From assembly GCA_030247855.1 (NCBI GenBank), contig JAPDRN010000054.1, positions 1 through 64,000 of the forward strand: 64,000 nucleotides of DNA, read 5' to 3'. The position numbers and the translations under genes are program-made. This document shows positions 23,155-32,829 of this stretch, piece after piece. The notes under the pieces are model-generated. The model saw only the letters and a list, made by a program, of their open reading frames with translations, was not told the origin of the DNA and did no database searches. Position 1 is the stretch's first letter. Each line of letters starts with the position of its first letter. Source of the stretch: Knufia peltigerae (Eukaryota; Ascomycota; Eurotiomycetes; Chaetothyriales; Trichomeriaceae).

Positions 23155-24453
23155 ATGGTCGAAGGTTTGGGCAGGATCGGCTTCGGCCTTTTCGGTTTGG
23201 CGGTGCTGATCGGCATCACCTGGCTGTTTTCCAACAACAAGCGTGCGGTGGACTGGAAGCTGGTCGCCACCGGCATCACCCTGCAGATCGCCTTTGCGGC
23301 ACTGGTGATCCTGGTACCGGGCGGGCGCGACGTATTCGATGCGCTTGGCCAGGGCTTCGTGAAGGTGCTGAGCTTCGTCAACGAAGGTTCGAAGTTCATC
23401 TTCGGCTCGTTGATGGACGTCAAGAACTACGGTTTCATCTTCGCCTTCCAGGTGCTGCCGACGATCATCTTCTTCTCGGCACTGATGGGGGTCATGTACC
23501 ACCTCAATGTCATGCAGGCGATCGTGCGGGTGATGGCCTGGTCGATCACCAAGGTGATGCGCGTGTCCGGTGCGGAAACCACCAGCGTCTGCGCCAGCGT
23601 GTTCATCGGCCAGACCGAGGCGCCGCTGACGGTGCGTCCGTACATCGCCAAGATGACCCAATCCGAGCTGCTGACGATGATGATCGGCGGCATGGCCCAT
23701 ATCGCCGGCGGCGTACTTGCCGCGTACGTGGGCATGCTGGGCGGCGGCGATCCGGTGCAGCAGGCCTTCTACGCCAAGCATCTGCTGGCCGCCAGCATCA
23801 TGGCGGCCCCGGCCACCCTGGTCGTGGCCAAGCTGCTGATTCCGGAAACCGGCACCCCGCTGACCCGCGGCACGGTCAAGATGGAAGTGGAGAAGACCTC
23901 CAGCAACATCATCGACGCCGCCGCCGCCGGCGCCGGTGACGGCCTGAAGCTGGCACTGAACATCGGTGCGATGCTGCTGGCCTTCATCGCCCTGATCGCC
24001 CTGCTCAATGCGCCGCTGACCTGGTTCGGTGAAATCACCGGACTGGCTGCTGCGATCGGCAAGCCGACCGACCTGTCGACCATCTTCGGCTACGTGCTGG
24101 CGCCCATCGCCTGGGTGATCGGCACCCCGTGGGCCGACGCCACCACCGTGGGTTCGCTGATCGGCCAGAAGGTCGTGATCAACGAGTTCGTCGCCTACAC
24201 CGAACTGTCGAAGATCGTGAATGGCCAGGTGCCGGGCATGAGCCTGTCCGACGAAGGTCGCCTGATCGCCACCTACGCCCTGTGCGGCTTCGCCAATTTC
24301 AGTTCGATCGCGATCCAGATCGGCGGTATCGGCGGGTTGGCACCGGAACGACGCCACGATCTGGCAAAGTTCGGTCTGCGCGCGGTGCTGGGCGGTACCA
24401 TCGCCACCTTCATGACGGCTACCATCGCCGGCGTGCTGACGCATTTCAGCTGA
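23155..24453 (+). CDS. nupC: Concentrative nucleoside transporter NupC
   Basis: A 432-residue CNT-family permease, with about 8-10 helices, that imports nucleosides with protons or sodium. Family motifs include [37 protein letters not shown] and [15 protein letters not shown], and the C-terminal [27 protein letters not shown] ribosome-binding site precedes the ATG. The ribokinase gene begins 25 bases downstream, so nucleoside import and ribose phosphorylation are probably coexpressed. Confidence 0.95.
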   Translation: MVEGLGRIGFGLFGLAVLIGITWLFSNNKRAVDWKLVATGITLQIAFAALVILVPGGRDVFDALGQGFVKVLSFVNEGSKFIFGSLMDVKNYGFIFAFQVLPTIIFFSALMGVMYHLNVMQAIVRVMAWSITKVMRVSGAETTSVCASVFIGQTEAPLTVRPYIAKMTQSELLTMMIGGMAHIAGGVLAAYVGMLGGGDPVQQAFYAKHLLAASIMAAPATLVVAKLLIPETGTPLTRGTVKMEVEKTSSNIIDAAAAGAGDGLKLALNIGAMLLAFIALIALLNAPLTWFGEITGLAAAIGKPTDLSTIFGYVLAPIAWVIGTPWADATTVGSLIGQKVVINEFVAYTELSKIVNGQVPGMSLSDEGRLIATYALCGFANFSSIAIQIGGIGGLAPERRHDLAKFGLRAVLGGTIATFMTATIAGVLTHFS

Positions 24454-24478
24454 ACCCTTGTTTGAGAAAAGATTCCCT

Positions 24479-25444
24479 ATGAGCAGCAGTGTCGTTGTCG
24501 TCGGTTCCTTCAATGTCGATCACGTGTGGCGGTGCGAGTCGCTGCCGGCGCCGGGTGCGACCATTGCCGGCCGCTACAGCACCGGCCCGGGTGGCAAGGG
24601 CTTCAACCAGGCCGTTGCCGCCTGCCGTGCCGGCGCTGACACCAGCTTCCTGTGTGCGCTGGGCGACGACGCCGGTGGTGCCACCGCCCGTGACCTGGCC
24701 GCGCAGGATGGTTTCGCGCTGATTGCCGAAGCCAGCAGCGAGCCGACCGGCACCGCCGGCATCTATGTCGATGCCCGTGGCCGCAACACCATCGTCATCG
24801 GCCCGGGCGCCAACGCGGCGCTGAGCACCGACTTCGTGCAGCAACAGCAGGCCCTGCTGACCGGCGCCAAGGTGGTGCTGGTGCAGCTGGAATCGCCGGT
24901 GCAGACCATCGAAGCGGCACTGGCCGTGGCCCGCGAGGCCGGTGTCACCACCGTGCTCAACACCGCACCGGCCGACGCACCCTCGACCATCGGCCTGCTC
25001 AAGCTGGCCGACGTGATCACCCCGAACGAGACCGAGTTCGCCGCCCTGCTCGGCCGTCATGTCGGCGAGCGCGTGGATGCCAACGACGTTGCCGCACTGG
25101 ACGGCGCCAGCCTGCACGCGCTGTGCCGCAAGCTGGTCGGCAATGGCACGGTGGTGGTGACTCTGGGTTCGGTGGGCGTGTTCGTGTCGCATGCCGACGA
25201 GCACCTGCGTGGCGACACCCAAGCGTACTACCGCGTGGGTGCCGAACAGGTGCAGGCCATCGACACCACCGGCGCCGGCGATGCCTTCAACGGTGCGCTG
25301 GTGGCCTCGATCGCACAGGTGCCTGACGCCCCGTTCGCCCGCCACGTGCGCTTCGCCAACCAGTTCGCCGGTCGTTCGACCGAGAAGGAAGGCGCGGCTG
25401 CGGCAATGCCGCGCTTCACCCCGGCCGACGCCGAAGTGAAGTAG
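24479..25444 (+). CDS. rbsK: Ribokinase (PfkB family)
   Basis: A 321-residue PfkB-family sugar kinase. The first signature is in TGPGGKGFNQAVAACRAGA and the second is DTTGAGDAFNGAL, with the catalytic Asp. NxD near the N-terminus (SFNVDHVW) and the ATP-binding TLGSVGVF stretch also fit ribokinase, which makes ribose-5-phosphate. The next-best reading is a nucleoside kinase of the same family, given that nupC lies just upstream and no nucleoside hydrolase is seen. Its TAG stop is the TAG of a SMAG palindrome's GTAG, followed directly by a strong terminator. Confidence 0.85.
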   Translation: MSSSVVVVGSFNVDHVWRCESLPAPGATIAGRYSTGPGGKGFNQAVAACRAGADTSFLCALGDDAGGATARDLAAQDGFALIAEASSEPTGTAGIYVDARGRNTIVIGPGANAALSTDFVQQQQALLTGAKVVLVQLESPVQTIEAALAVAREAGVTTVLNTAPADAPSTIGLLKLADVITPNETEFAALLGRHVGERVDANDVAALDGASLHALCRKLVGNGTVVVTLGSVGVFVSHADEHLRGDTQAYYRVGAEQVQAIDTTGAGDAFNGALVASIAQVPDAPFARHVRFANQFAGRSTEKEGAAAAMPRFTPADAEVK

Positions 25445-25463
25445 ATCCACGCCATGCGTGGAT
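25441..25463. repeat. SMAG palindrome that supplies the rbsK stop codon
   Basis: GTAG followed by ATCCACGC/GCGTGGAT. The TAG at 25442-25444 is the in-frame stop of the ribokinase gene, so the palindrome begins inside the coding sequence. Confidence 0.85.
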
Positions 25464-25468
25464 GAACG

Positions 25469-25498
25469 AGCCCGGGCATGCAGATGCCCGGGCTTTTT
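25469..25498 (+). terminator. Rho-independent terminator of nupC-rbsK
   Basis: An 11-bp perfect stem AGCCCGGGCAT/ATGCCCGGGCT with a 4-nt loop is followed by TTTTT. It is the strongest canonical terminator in the left half of the window. Confidence 0.92.
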
Positions 25499-25541
25499 CA
25501 CATTCATGGGTAAGGCCCCATCCACGCGGGTCGGGCCCGCA

Positions 25542-25564
25542 GTAGATCCACGCCATGCGTGGAT
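25542..25564. repeat. SMAG palindrome
   Basis: Second GTAGATCCACGC-type copy, same orientation as the one at 25441 and 101 bases further on, in the gap before dusB. Confidence 0.85.
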
Positions 25565-25720
25565 GCGCGTTGCCGGTACACCCAGCCGACCACCATCGCC
25601 TGCCCTTGGGGGCGACGGAAGCAACGGTCAAGCATCTGCTGATGCCCGTGCGGCATGAGGTCGGTCCGGATGGGCCTGAACCGGCAGGCTGCCAACCCCG
25701 CCGGGGCGCCGGCCGCGCCC

Positions 25721-25735
25721 TACAATGGGCGCATG
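25721..25735 (+). promoter_or_regulatory. dusB -10 element, probable leaderless start
   Basis: TACAAT at 25721-25726 is separated from the ATG at 25733 by exactly six bases, so transcription should begin at or next to the A of the ATG. There is no ribosome-binding site. No clear -35 hexamer is seen in the GC-rich upstream DNA. Confidence 0.6.
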
Positions 25736-26728
25736 CAGATCGGCCCGTACTCCATTGCCCCCAACGTCGTGCTCGCGCCCATGGCCGGCGTCACCGACAA
25801 GCCCTTCCGCCTGCTGTGCAAACGGCTGGGCGCGGGCCTGGCCGCCTCGGAAATGACCATCAGCGACCCGCGCTTCTGGAACACGCGCAAGTCGATCCAC
25901 CGCATGGACCATGCCGGTGAACCCGCGCCGATCAGCGTGCAGATCGCCGGTACCGAGCCGCAGCAGCTGGCCGAGGCCGCGCGCTACAACGTCGACCATG
26001 GCGCACAGATCATCGACATCAACATGGGCTGCCCGGCCAAGAAGGTGTGCAACGCCTGGGCGGGCTCAGCGCTGATGCGCGACGAGCAGCTGGTCGCGCG
26101 CATCCTGGAAGCCGTGGTCAACGCGGTGGACGTGCCGGTGACGCTGAAGATCCGCACCGGCTGGGACTGCGACCACCGTAATGGCCCGGTCATCGCCCGC
26201 ATCGCCGAGGCCAGTGGCATCGCTGCCTTGGCCGTGCACGGCCGTACCCGCGACCAGCACTACACCGGCCAGGCCGAGTACGCCACGATCGGCGAGATCA
26301 AGGCCGCGTTGCGCATCCCGGTGATCGCCAACGGCGATATCGATTCGCCGCAGAAGGCCGCCTTCGTCCTGCAGCAGACCGGCGTCGACGCGGTGATGAT
26401 CGGCCGCTCCGCACAGGGCCGGCCGTGGATCTTCCGCGAGGTGGCGCATTACCTGGCCACCGGCGAGGAACTGCCGCCACCGTCGCTGGCCGAAGTGCGC
26501 GACATCCTGCTCGGCCATCTGCACGCACTGCACGACTTCTATGGCGAGCCGCAGGGCGTGCGCATCGCGCGCAAGCACCTGGGTTGGTACGCCAAGGACC
26601 GGCCGGAGAATGCCGCGTTCCGCGCGGTGGTCAACCGTGCCGAAGATCCGGCCAGCCAGATCGCGCTGACCACCGACTATTTCGACCGCCTGATCGCCGG
26701 GGAACCGGCGATGTCTTCCGCTGCCTGA
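25733..26728 (+). CDS. dusB: tRNA-dihydrouridine synthase DusB
   Basis: A 331-residue FMN-dependent enzyme reducing uridines to dihydrouridine in the tRNA D-loop. Motifs: APMAGVTDKPFRLLC, the catalytic region DINMGCPAKKVCNAWAGSAL with the active-site Cys, HGRTRDQHY and IANGDIDSPQKA (FMN phosphate), MIGRSAQGRPWIF. The start MQIGPYSI and the KKVCN-type active site resemble DusB more than DusA or DusC. In enterobacteria dusB precedes fis; here a methyltransferase follows instead, 10 bases downstream. Confidence 0.93.
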   Translation: MQIGPYSIAPNVVLAPMAGVTDKPFRLLCKRLGAGLAASEMTISDPRFWNTRKSIHRMDHAGEPAPISVQIAGTEPQQLAEAARYNVDHGAQIIDINMGCPAKKVCNAWAGSALMRDEQLVARILEAVVNAVDVPVTLKIRTGWDCDHRNGPVIARIAEASGIAALAVHGRTRDQHYTGQAEYATIGEIKAALRIPVIANGDIDSPQKAAFVLQQTGVDAVMIGRSAQGRPWIFREVAHYLATGEELPPPSLAEVRDILLGHLHALHDFYGEPQGVRIARKHLGWYAKDRPENAAFRAVVNRAEDPASQIALTTDYFDRLIAGEPAMSSAA

Positions 26729-26738
26729 GCCCGCCCCC

Positions 26739-27566
26739 ATGACCCCGCCGATTTCTTCCCCGACCTACCTGCACGGGTTCTCCGGCACCGAGCAGCAGCG
26801 CCTGATGACCCAGGCACGCCTGCTGGAATCGAGCATCTTCGGCCAGATCGATTACAGCGGCGCCAAGCGCCTGCTGGAAGTCGGCAGCGGCGTGGGTGCA
26901 CAGACCGAGATCCTGCTGCGCCGCTTCCCCGAGCTGCACGTGACCGGCGTCGACCTGAGCGAGGCCCAGCTGGAAACCGCGCGGGAAAACCTGGCGCGTA
27001 CGCCGTGGTGCAGCGACCGTTACACGCTGCAGCAGGCCGATGCCGGCGAACTGCCGTTCGACGCGCGCACCTTCGATGCGGCCTTCCTGTGCTGGGTGCT
27101 GGAACACGTCCCCTCGCCCGCCCGCGTGCTGAGTGAGGTCCGCCGCGTGCTGGCCCCGGGCTCGCCGGTGTACATCACCGAGGTAATGAATGCCTCGTTC
27201 CTGCTTGATCCGTATTCGCCGCACATCTGGCGCTACTGGATGGCCTTCAATGATTTCCAGTATGACCATGGCGGTGACCCGTTTGTCGGCGCCAAGCTGG
27301 GCAACCTGCTGCTGGCCGGTGGCTTCCGCGACGTGCACACCGAGATCAAGACCATCCACCTGGACAACCGCGAACCGGCACGTCGCAAGACGATGATCGC
27401 GTTCTGGGAACAGCTGCTGCTGTCGGCGGCTGACCAGCTGCTGCAGGCCGGCACGGTGGACGAAGAGACGGTGGAGGGCATGCGCCGCGAGTTCCGGCTG
27501 GTGCAGAACGATCCGAACGCGGTGTTTTTCTATTCGTTCGTGCAGGGCCGCGCCACGGTGTATTGA
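26739..27566 (+). CDS. SAM-dependent methyltransferase, class I
   Basis: 275 residues with a Rossmann-fold methyltransferase domain: motif I LLEVGSGVGAQTEILL, acidic motif II VTGVDLSEAQLE, DAGELPFDARTFDAAFLCWV (motifs for adenine binding and beta 4) and VLEHVPSPARVLSEVRRVLAPG. The C-terminal half (WRYWMAFNDFQYDHGGDPFVG) is more specific but I cannot name the substrate. It begins 10 bases after dusB and may be cotranscribed, though this does not make it a tRNA methylase. It converges on a YdjM-like gene across a SMAG element. Confidence 0.85.
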   Translation: MTPPISSPTYLHGFSGTEQQRLMTQARLLESSIFGQIDYSGAKRLLEVGSGVGAQTEILLRRFPELHVTGVDLSEAQLETARENLARTPWCSDRYTLQQADAGELPFDARTFDAAFLCWVLEHVPSPARVLSEVRRVLAPGSPVYITEVMNASFLLDPYSPHIWRYWMAFNDFQYDHGGDPFVGAKLGNLLLAGGFRDVHTEIKTIHLDNREPARRKTMIAFWEQLLLSAADQLLQAGTVDEETVEGMRREFRLVQNDPNAVFFYSFVQGRATVY

Positions 27567-27583
27567 GCGGCCGCGGCCACGCC

Positions 27584-27606
27584 ATCCACGCATGGCGTGG
27601 ATCTAC
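27584..27606. repeat. SMAG palindrome that supplies the stop codon of the YdjM-like gene
   Basis: ATCCACGC/GCGTGGAT ending in CTAC; read on the minus strand it begins with GTAG. The TAG at 27605-27603 is the stop of the minus-strand gene. Confidence 0.85.
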
Positions 27607-28661
27607 GGGTGCGCGGCGGCCCCGTCCGCCACCTCCGGTTCGTGCCAGATGCGCTGCCACATGGCCGACAACCGGCGACCGGCATCGGCACGCGCGGCCG
27701 GGCTGCTGTAGTCAACCCGCAACTGCTCGGGCACGATCGCGCGCCACTGGCCGTCAACCTGCTCGGCCACTTCGAAGTTGAAGGTGTAGTCCGGCTCCAG
27801 GCCCATTCGCAGGTCGCTCAGCACCAGCCTGCCCTGCACCACCTGTGCGCGCATGAAGCCACGGTTGAACCACTGCAGGCGCTGCACTGCGGGAACTCCG
27901 GCGGCTTCACGCAAGGCCTGCACGTTGGACGGATGCCCCTCGAAACGCATCGGCGCGTGGTCGGCCACCAGCGAGCGGTCACCTACCACGTAGCCATTGG
28001 GCGTCATCGCCACCACCCGCCACAACAGGGTATTGAACGGCATCGGCACCGAGAACCGCGGCGCGTCGCCCAGGCCCATCGCGGCCAGGCTCTGCTGCGC
28101 GGCGCGGTCGACCTGTGCCTTGGCCATCAGTCCCCAGCCCAGGTATGCACTGCTGAGCAGCAACGCGACGCCGAGCACCTTGCCCGCCCACGGCCGTGCG
28201 CGACCGAACCAGGCCAGCACGCAGCCCAGCAGCAACCACACCGTGTAGCCGGGATCGATGATGAATACACTCGAGCCCATCGCTGGATGCGGCTGCAACG
28301 GCCACCACAGCTGCGTGCCGTAGACGGTGAACGCATCCAGCACGGGATGGGTAACCAGCGCCAGCTGGATCGCCCAGAACCAGCGCACTGGTGATTGCGC
28401 CACCCGGCCCTTGCCGAAGCGCTTGAACAGCCACCAGATCAGCGCGGCCACCCACGGCAGCACCAGCAGCGAATGGCTGAAACTGCGGTGGTCGGTCATG
28501 TTCGCCACCGGGTCGGCGGCGGCAACGCCCAGCCAGAGGGCGTCCAGGTCCGGCAGGGTACCGAGCGCGGCACCGGCCAGCAGGGCGGCACGGCGGTGTC
28601 CGGGCGGGGCGATGGCGGCAGCGACAGCGCCGCCGAGAACGATCTGGGTCAATGAGTCCAT
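27603..28661 (-). CDS. YdjM-family inner-membrane metal-dependent hydrolase
   Basis: A 352-residue protein. The N-terminal half has four or five helices and the conserved polar motifs of the YdjM/DUF457 family: MDSLTQIVLGGAVAAAI, GTLPDLDAL, HRSFSHSLL and THPVLDAFTVYG, whose His and Asp residues are proposed to bind metal. The C-terminal half is a soluble periplasmic or cytoplasmic domain rich in Trp and Arg. E. coli YdjM is LexA-regulated, but no SOS box was seen here. Its TAG stop comes from a SMAG palindrome. Confidence 0.88.
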   Translation of the reverse strand: MDSLTQIVLGGAVAAAIAPPGHRRAALLAGAALGTLPDLDALWLGVAAADPVANMTDHRSFSHSLLVLPWVAALIWWLFKRFGKGRVAQSPVRWFWAIQLALVTHPVLDAFTVYGTQLWWPLQPHPAMGSSVFIIDPGYTVWLLLGCVLAWFGRARPWAGKVLGVALLLSSAYLGWGLMAKAQVDRAAQQSLAAMGLGDAPRFSVPMPFNTLLWRVVAMTPNGYVVGDRSLVADHAPMRFEGHPSNVQALREAAGVPAVQRLQWFNRGFMRAQVVQGRLVLSDLRMGLEPDYTFNFEVAEQVDGQWRAIVPEQLRVDYSSPAARADAGRRLSAMWQRIWHEPEVADGAAAHP

Positions 28662-28779
28662 CGGCCGATGCTAGCGGGTTGCGTCGACGCCGTCTCGGTA
28701 GCGTCGAGCTGCGCCACCATTGCTCGATCGGCGCCAGTGCATTGAGCGCATCGCAATACGCGGAGAGGCCTCCGCAACG

Positions 28780-29580
28780 CTACGCCGCCTGCGACAACCG
28801 TGCCCCGGGCAGCTCGACCAGTGTCTGCCCATTGTGGTCCAGCAGCCGCAACGCGCCGTCGTGGTCCTCTGCCAACGCGGTCAGGCTTTCCACCCAGTCG
28901 CCGTCATTGGCGTAGACCAGACCGTCACGTTCGATCAGCGCGGCGCGGTGGATGTGTCCGCAGACGATGCCGTCCAGGCCACGCCGGCGCACATCATCCA
29001 GACCGGCCTGCACGAAGCGCTCGATGTAGCGCTCAGCGGCACCGCTCTGGCGTTTCAGGAATTCGGACAGCGACCAGTAGCGCATCCCGAGTCGACGCCG
29101 CACCGCGTTCAACAGATGGTTGCCGGTGAGGATGCGGTAGTACAGCCAGTCGCCAAACCGCTCCTGCAGGCCACCGAAGTGGGTGACACCGTCATAGTCG
29201 TCGCCATGCGCAACCAGCAGCCGGCGGCCATCGGCGGTGGTGTGGATCGCGCGGCGGCGCACCTGCATCGCCGGCAGCATCAGGCCGCACACCTGGCGCA
29301 ACGAAGCGTCGTGGTTGCCGGGGATGTAGATGATCTCGGTACCGGCGCGTCGCAGCGCGTGCAGGGCCAGAATGACCTCGCTGTGCGATTGCCGCCAGTT
29401 GGCGCGCCGGTGCGCCATCCACCACAGGTCGATGATGTCGCCGACCAGGTACAGGCGCTCGCAGCGCAGCGTGCCGAGAAAACGCGCCAACTCGGTGGCG
29501 TGGCAATGCCGCGACCCGAGATGAACATCGGAGACGAACACGGCGCGACGATGCGGTGCCAGGTTCGCCAGCGTGCTCAT
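28780..29580 (-). CDS. LpxH-like UDP-2,3-diacylglucosamine diphosphatase family metallophosphatase
   Basis: 266 aa, coupled to the upstream acyltransferase gene by an ATGA overlap. All five calcineurin-type blocks are present: SDVHLGSRHCH, GDIIDLWW, IYIPGNHD, LLVAHGDDYD and GIVCGHIHRA. It resembles the UDP-2,3-diacylglucosamine hydrolase family but is longer than LpxH of E. coli (240 aa) and is linked to a lipid acyltransferase, not to lipid A genes, so it may act on another pyrophosphate-linked lipid. The stop is TAG in GTAG, followed by the dyad GCGGAG/CTCCGC. Confidence 0.85.
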   Translation of the reverse strand: MSTLANLAPHRRAVFVSDVHLGSRHCHATELARFLGTLRCERLYLVGDIIDLWWMAHRRANWRQSHSEVILALHALRRAGTEIIYIPGNHDASLRQVCGLMLPAMQVRRRAIHTTADGRRLLVAHGDDYDGVTHFGGLQERFGDWLYYRILTGNHLLNAVRRRLGMRYWSLSEFLKRQSGAAERYIERFVQAGLDDVRRRGLDGIVCGHIHRAALIERDGLVYANDGDWVESLTALAEDHDGALRLLDHNGQTLVELPGARLSQAA

Positions 29581-31286
29581 GCCGGCATCCCCGCATCGCG
29601 CAGGTAGCGTTTGCGTTTGTGTGGCCGGATCGCGTGCAGGTCGACTTCGATCAGGCCGTCGATCGAGTCGCTGAAATCCGGGTCGACGCCGAACGCCAGG
29701 AACCGTGCACCACCGGGTTCGCACAGATCGGTGTACTGACGGTACAAGGTGGGCACGCCGGTGCCGAGCGCGGCGAGGTTGGCTTTGAGCACGTCGAAGG
29801 CGGCCGCCGCATCCAGTTCGCCGAAGCACGGTGGCGCGGCGAAGTACTGGAACGGCCGGTTCGATTGCACCCGACCATCGGCCGCGCCGTAGTAACGCTG
29901 GTAATAGGCCACCAGCTGCTCGCGCGCATCGCGCGGCAAGGCGGCGCTGATCGACACCGCACCGAACAGATAGCGGATGCCGGGCTGGCATTGCAGATAA
30001 GCGCCGATGCCCTGCCACAGGTAATCCAGACTGCGGCTGCCCCAGTAATCGGGCACCACGAAGCTGCGGCCCAGTTCCAGGCCTTCGGCAATACGTGGAA
30101 TGGCATCGTCGGAATAGCGGAACAGCGAAGCGCTGTAGAGCCCGGCCAGGCCCCGCCGCGCCAACGCCTGCGCGCCACGCATGATCCGGTAGGCACCGGC
30201 GATGCGCTGGGCGGTGCCATCCCAGATCACGATGTGCTGGTAGTGCAGGTCGAAGTCGTCCAGGTCGCGGCTGCGCCCCGTGCCCTCGCCCACCTGGCGG
30301 AAGGTCAGTTCGCGCAGCCGCCCCAGCTCGAGTAACAGTGGCGACTCAGCCGCGCAGCTGGCCAGCAGGATCTGTTTGCCATCGGCGGTCTGCCCCAGCA
30401 CGGTGGCAGCGGCAATCGCAACGGCGATCTGTGCAGGCGGCACCGGCGCGGCCAGCGGCTCGGGACCTGCCGGGCAGCCTTCGGCAACCGACGTAGTGCG
30501 TCCCAGCGCGTACACTGCACGGCGCACCGCCAGCAGCTGCGCGCCGGGGTCACCCTGCCCCAGCTGCATCGGTTCGCCGATGCGCAGCCGCAGTGGCCGG
30601 CCACGGCGGGCGAACATCTCGCGTGCCAGCAGTGCCGTACCGGCCGGTTTGAACAGCGTCGAGGCGCCGTAGAACAGCGCCGAGTTGCGCGCTTCCACCC
30701 GCACCGGCAGTACCGGCGCGGCGGCGGCACGGGCAAAGCGGACAAAGCCCCGTTGCCAGCGACCATCGCGGATGCCGAGCAGCGACAACCGCGAGACTTC
30801 GCCGGCCGGGAACACGATCACGCACTGTTCGGCCGCCAGTGCCTGCTCCACCGCCTGCAGGCTGGTGCGCTGGACCTTGCCGCCGAGGATGCGTACCGGC
30901 AGCAGCAGGTCCTGCAGCGGCCCGATCGCGCCCAGCAGATCATTGGCCACGATGCGCACGTCGCGGCGGATGCGACCGACCGCATCCAACAGCGCCAGGG
31001 CATCCAGCGCACCGGAAGGGTGGTTGGCCACGATCAACAGGCGGCCCGTGGCCGGAATCCGCGCCAGCGCGGCGGGGTCGACGTGGTAGCGGCCCTCAAT
31101 GAAGTCCAGCCCGGCAGCGACGAAGTCGAAACCGCGCACGTTGGCGTTGCGGCGCAGGAACTCTTCGATCCGGTCCATCCGCGACCAGCGTCCGACGCTG
31201 CGCAGCAGGGGCCGCGCCAGTTGGCCGCGACGGCCATGGAACCAGTCGGGATAGCGTTGTTGCAGACGCTGTTCGAGTTCCTGCAT
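29577..31286 (-). CDS. Two-domain acyltransferase: PlsC-type plus OlsB-like GNAT (putative OlsF-type ornithine lipid synthase)
   Basis: 569 aa from ATG 31286, after AGGAGGGG. The N-terminal domain (about 50-250) is a lysophospholipid acyltransferase: VANHPSGALDALAL, with catalytic His and Asp, and IVFPAGEVSR. The C-terminal domain (about 310-560) matches the OlsB/haemolysin-like GNAT family: LGRLRELTFRQVGEGTG, HIVIWD, IAGAYRI, YWGSRSLDYLW, YLFGAVSIS. The same two functions, N-acylation of ornithine and O-acylation of lyso-ornithine lipid, are fused in OlsF of Serratia and others. The domain content strongly suggests a phosphorus-free membrane lipid enzyme; ornithine as acceptor is inferred. 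Confidence 0.75.
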   Translation of the reverse strand: MQELEQRLQQRYPDWFHGRRGQLARPLLRSVGRWSRMDRIEEFLRRNANVRGFDFVAAGLDFIEGRYHVDPAALARIPATGRLLIVANHPSGALDALALLDAVGRIRRDVRIVANDLLGAIGPLQDLLLPVRILGGKVQRTSLQAVEQALAAEQCVIVFPAGEVSRLSLLGIRDGRWQRGFVRFARAAAAPVLPVRVEARNSALFYGASTLFKPAGTALLAREMFARRGRPLRLRIGEPMQLGQGDPGAQLLAVRRAVYALGRTTSVAEGCPAGPEPLAAPVPPAQIAVAIAAATVLGQTADGKQILLASCAAESPLLLELGRLRELTFRQVGEGTGRSRDLDDFDLHYQHIVIWDGTAQRIAGAYRIMRGAQALARRGLAGLYSASLFRYSDDAIPRIAEGLELGRSFVVPDYWGSRSLDYLWQGIGAYLQCQPGIRYLFGAVSISAALPRDAREQLVAYYQRYYGAADGRVQSNRPFQYFAAPPCFGELDAAAAFDVLKANLAALGTGVPTLYRQYTDLCEPGGARFLAFGVDPDFSDSIDGLIEVDLHAIRPHKRKRYLRDAGMPA

Positions 31287-31599
31287 GGCGTGTCCCCTCC
31301 TGCCCGGCGGCCGGGTTGGCCGAGAGCCTGCGCCCGGGACGCGGCAGCCAGATGGCGGTTTGGCGGCAGAATGATGACGGCGCCTGCACGACCCATCCGG
31401 GCCCGGCGGGCGGCGGCAATGGTCACGCCAGTGGAACACTGCCTGTGCACGATGCCCCAGCAATGCCCGCCAGGCCTTGCCCTGCCGGGCACAACACCTT
31501 AACCACCGGCAACCCATACGGGTTCACAATGCACAGGCGGCGCACCCCGTGTATCATTCGCGGCCATCTTTCCATCCGAATCAAAGGATATTAAGCCTG
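31287..31599. promoter_or_regulatory. Divergent intergenic region with metK promoter
   Basis: The 313 bases between the acyltransferase (minus) and metK (plus) hold no gene. A plausible metK promoter is TGCACA (31530-31535), a 16-base spacer and TATCAT (31552-31557), giving a leader of about 36 bases with AAAGGA before the ATG. No SAM riboswitch fold was recognised in the leader. The rest shows only small dyads such as CCCATACGGG. Confidence 0.55.
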
Positions 31600-32811
31600 A
31601 TGTCCAGCTACCTCTTCACCTCCGAGTCGGTCTCTGAAGGCCATCCGGACAAGGTTGCCGACCAGATCTCCGATGCGGTGCTGGACGCGATCCTGACCCA
31701 GGACCAGCGCGCCCGTGTGGCCTGCGAGACCATGGTCAAGACCGGCGTTGCCATCGTTGCCGGCGAGATCACCACCAGCGCCTGGATCGACCTGGAAGCG
31801 CTGACCCGCAAGGTCATCGTGGACATCGGCTATGACAGCTCCGAAGTCGGCTTCGACGGCGCCACCTGCGGCGTGCTGAACCTGATCGGCAAGCAGTCCC
31901 CGCACATCGCCCAGGGCGTTGACCGCAAGAAGCCGGAAGAAATGGGCGCTGGCGACCAGGGCCTGATGTTCGGCTATGCCACCAACGAAACCGACAGCTA
32001 CATGCCGGCGGCGATCCACCTGTCGCACCGCCTGGTCGAGCAGCAGGCCAAGATCCGCAAGAAGCGCAACTCGCCGCTGTCCTGGCTGCGTCCGGACGCC
32101 AAGAGCCAGGTCACCCTGCGCTATGAAAACGGCGTGGTCTCGGCCATCGACGCGGTGGTCCTGTCGACCCAGCACGCCCCGGGCATCAAGCAGAAGGACC
32201 TCATCGAGGCCGTCCGCGAAGAGATCATCAAGCCGGTGCTGCCGGCCAAGTGGCTGCACAAGGGCACCAAGTTCCACATCAACCCGACCGGCAAGTTCGA
32301 GATCGGCGGCCCGGTGGGCGACTGCGGTCTGACCGGCCGCAAGATCATCGTCGACACCTACGGCGGCTGGGCCCGTCACGGTGGTGGCGCGTTCTCCGGC
32401 AAGGACCCATCCAAGGTCGACCGTTCGGCCGCCTACGCTGCCCGCTACGTTGCCAAGAACGTGGTTGCCGCCGGCCTGGCCGACCGTTGCGAAGTGCAGG
32501 TTTCCTACGCCATCGGCGTGGCTGAGCCGACCTCGATCTCGGTCACCACTTTCGGCACCGGCAAGATCAGCGATGACAAGATCGAGAAGCTGATCCGCAA
32601 GCACTTCGACCTGCGCCCGTACGGCATCATCAAGATGCTGGACCTGATCCACCCGATGTACCAGCAGACCGCGGCCTACGGCCACTTCGGCCGCAAGCCG
32701 AAGGAGTTCAGCTACATCAACGGCGAAGGCGAGACCGTCAACGCCACGGCCTTCTCCTGGGAGAAGACCGATCGCGCCGCCGCCCTGCGCGCCGATGCGA
32801 AGCTGAAATAA
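31600..32811 (+). CDS. metK: S-adenosylmethionine synthetase
   Basis: Makes S-adenosylmethionine from methionine and ATP. 403 aa, typical length. Motifs include [18 protein letters not shown], the ATP loop [16 protein letters not shown] and the C-terminal [20 protein letters not shown]. Start ATG 31600 is chosen because [18 protein letters not shown] is the family N-terminus; the longer open frame upstream is leader. It is monocistronic, followed by a good hairpin terminator. With sahH and metF further right it forms the activated-methyl cycle. Confidence 0.98.
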   Translation: MSSYLFTSESVSEGHPDKVADQISDAVLDAILTQDQRARVACETMVKTGVAIVAGEITTSAWIDLEALTRKVIVDIGYDSSEVGFDGATCGVLNLIGKQSPHIAQGVDRKKPEEMGAGDQGLMFGYATNETDSYMPAAIHLSHRLVEQQAKIRKKRNSPLSWLRPDAKSQVTLRYENGVVSAIDAVVLSTQHAPGIKQKDLIEAVREEIIKPVLPAKWLHKGTKFHINPTGKFEIGGPVGDCGLTGRKIIVDTYGGWARHGGGAFSGKDPSKVDRSAAYAARYVAKNVVAAGLADRCEVQVSYAIGVAEPTSISVTTFGTGKISDDKIEKLIRKHFDLRPYGIIKMLDLIHPMYQQTAAYGHFGRKPKEFSYINGEGETVNATAFSWEKTDRAAALRADAKLK

Positions 32812-32829
32812 GAAGCACGAAGGGCCGCT

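Noticed and set aside
31287..31599. SAM riboswitch before metK
   Set aside because: The 36-base leader is too short, and no conserved SAM-riboswitch segments were found.
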